Positions 63,727-64,000 of a stretch of 64,000 bases of DNA are shown here, piece after piece (within the stretch, counting starts at the first letter, position 1; each line of letters opens with the position of its first letter). Below the pieces are notes generated by a model. It saw only the letters and a list, made by a program, of their open reading frames with translations. It was not told where the DNA came from and did no database searches. Source of the stretch: Rhodospirillales bacterium (lineage in GTDB: Bacteria; Pseudomonadota; Alphaproteobacteria; Rhodospirillales; JASLQF01); NCBI GenBank assembly GCA_030744625.1, contig JASLQF010000056.1, positions 1 through 64,000 on the forward strand. Reading direction: 5' to 3'. The translations under genes were made by a program, and so were the position numbers.

Positions 63727-64000
63727 ATGACCGACGATTCCAGTGCCGCGCCCTCCGCCGAAGGACTCCACGCGCGCATCGCGGAGCGCCAGGCGCGGGT
63801 CGGCGTCATCGGGCTTGGCTACGTCGGCCTGCCGCTGGCGCGGGCCTTCGCCAACGCCGGGTTCCCGACGACGGGCTTCGATGCGGACGGAGCCAAGGTG
63901 GAGAAGCTCAACGGTGGCGATTCCTACCTGCGCCACATACCGGGGCCGGAGATCAGGGCCATGTTGGACTCGGGCAATTTCCGCGCCGAGGTCGACTTCG
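63727..64000 (+). CDS. Nucleotide-sugar dehydrogenase, 5' part
   Basis: The first 91 codons of a UDP-glucose/GDP-mannose dehydrogenase-family gene that runs off the window. The NAD-binding motif VGVIGLGYVGLPLARAFA and the segment GFDADGAKVEKLNGGDSYLRHIPGPEI match the WbpA/UDP-N-acetylglucosamine 6-dehydrogenase group. It should oxidise a nucleotide sugar to a uronate for surface polysaccharide. ATG 63727 begins MTDDSSAAPS. An exopolysaccharide locus may start here. Confidence 0.9.
   Translation, partial: MTDDSSAAPSAEGLHARIAERQARVGVIGLGYVGLPLARAFANAGFPTTGFDADGAKVEKLNGGDSYLRHIPGPEIRAMLDSGNFRAEVDF

Overview
The window is high-GC, gene-dense chromosomal DNA of an alphaproteobacterium, most likely from a Rhodospirillales-like lineage. 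This rests on gene content: a divergent phaR / phaAB polyhydroxybutyrate locus, a coupled metX-metW pair, a chorismate mutase-hisC-tyrA run, rsmB followed by a heparinase II/III-like gene, an Nfu scaffold with the alphaproteobacterial N-terminus, and a B12-dependent class II ribonucleotide reductase. No taxon can be fixed from the sequence alone. No rRNA, tRNA, CRISPR array, transposase or prophage was recognised.

Layout. 1-8 kb: transporters (two EamA, one MFS), acetoacetyl-CoA synthetase, a GcvA-like regulator and a quinone reductase. 8-13 kb: a SpoU-type methyltransferase, an asparaginase, a frameshifted IalB-like gene, rlmN and an unusual tandem Nfu protein. 13-18.4 kb: a B12-type radical SAM protein with a CCAEP tail, an ATP-grasp ligase, argG and a D-arginine-dehydrogenase-like flavoenzyme; this is the best candidate for an undescribed pathway. 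18.5-26 kb: an atypical dihydroorotate dehydrogenase-like gene of lower GC, a sirtuin/glycosylase pair, a low-Mr phosphatase/fructosamine kinase pair (probable protein deglycation), an RNA ligase-type phosphodiesterase, an aldo/keto reductase and a FIST protein. 26-31 kb: a TesA-like esterase divergent from a YbbA/YbbP-type ABC exporter, then a Bax-inhibitor-1 protein with a clear promoter and terminator. 31-35 kb: a leftward acyl-CoA catabolic operon (ligase, SDR, acyl-CoA dehydrogenase, DUF1330).

36-39 kb holds the PHB regulator and the first two biosynthetic enzymes, which link to the acetoacetyl-CoA synthetase at 1.3 kb. 40-45 kb: methionine (metXW) and aromatic/histidine amino-acid genes. 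45-49.5 kb: a YqgE-like protein with an export-type N-terminus, a DUF2125 protein, another acyl-CoA ligase and a ChaC-like enzyme. 49.5-57 kb: nrdJ with a regulated-looking upstream region, plsC, ydcF, ftsEX and a zinc-ribbon membrane protein.

56.8-58.1 kb is the most unusual stretch. A near-consensus sigma-54 promoter with an upstream inverted repeat precedes a small basic ORF. It is followed by an orphan fliL whose frame is broken inside a three-copy heptanucleotide repeat; loss of one copy restores full-length FliL, which suggests phase variation or an assembly slip. The window closes with a diiron protein/Rieske oxygenase pair, rsmB, a heparinase-like gene and the start of a nucleotide-sugar dehydrogenase.
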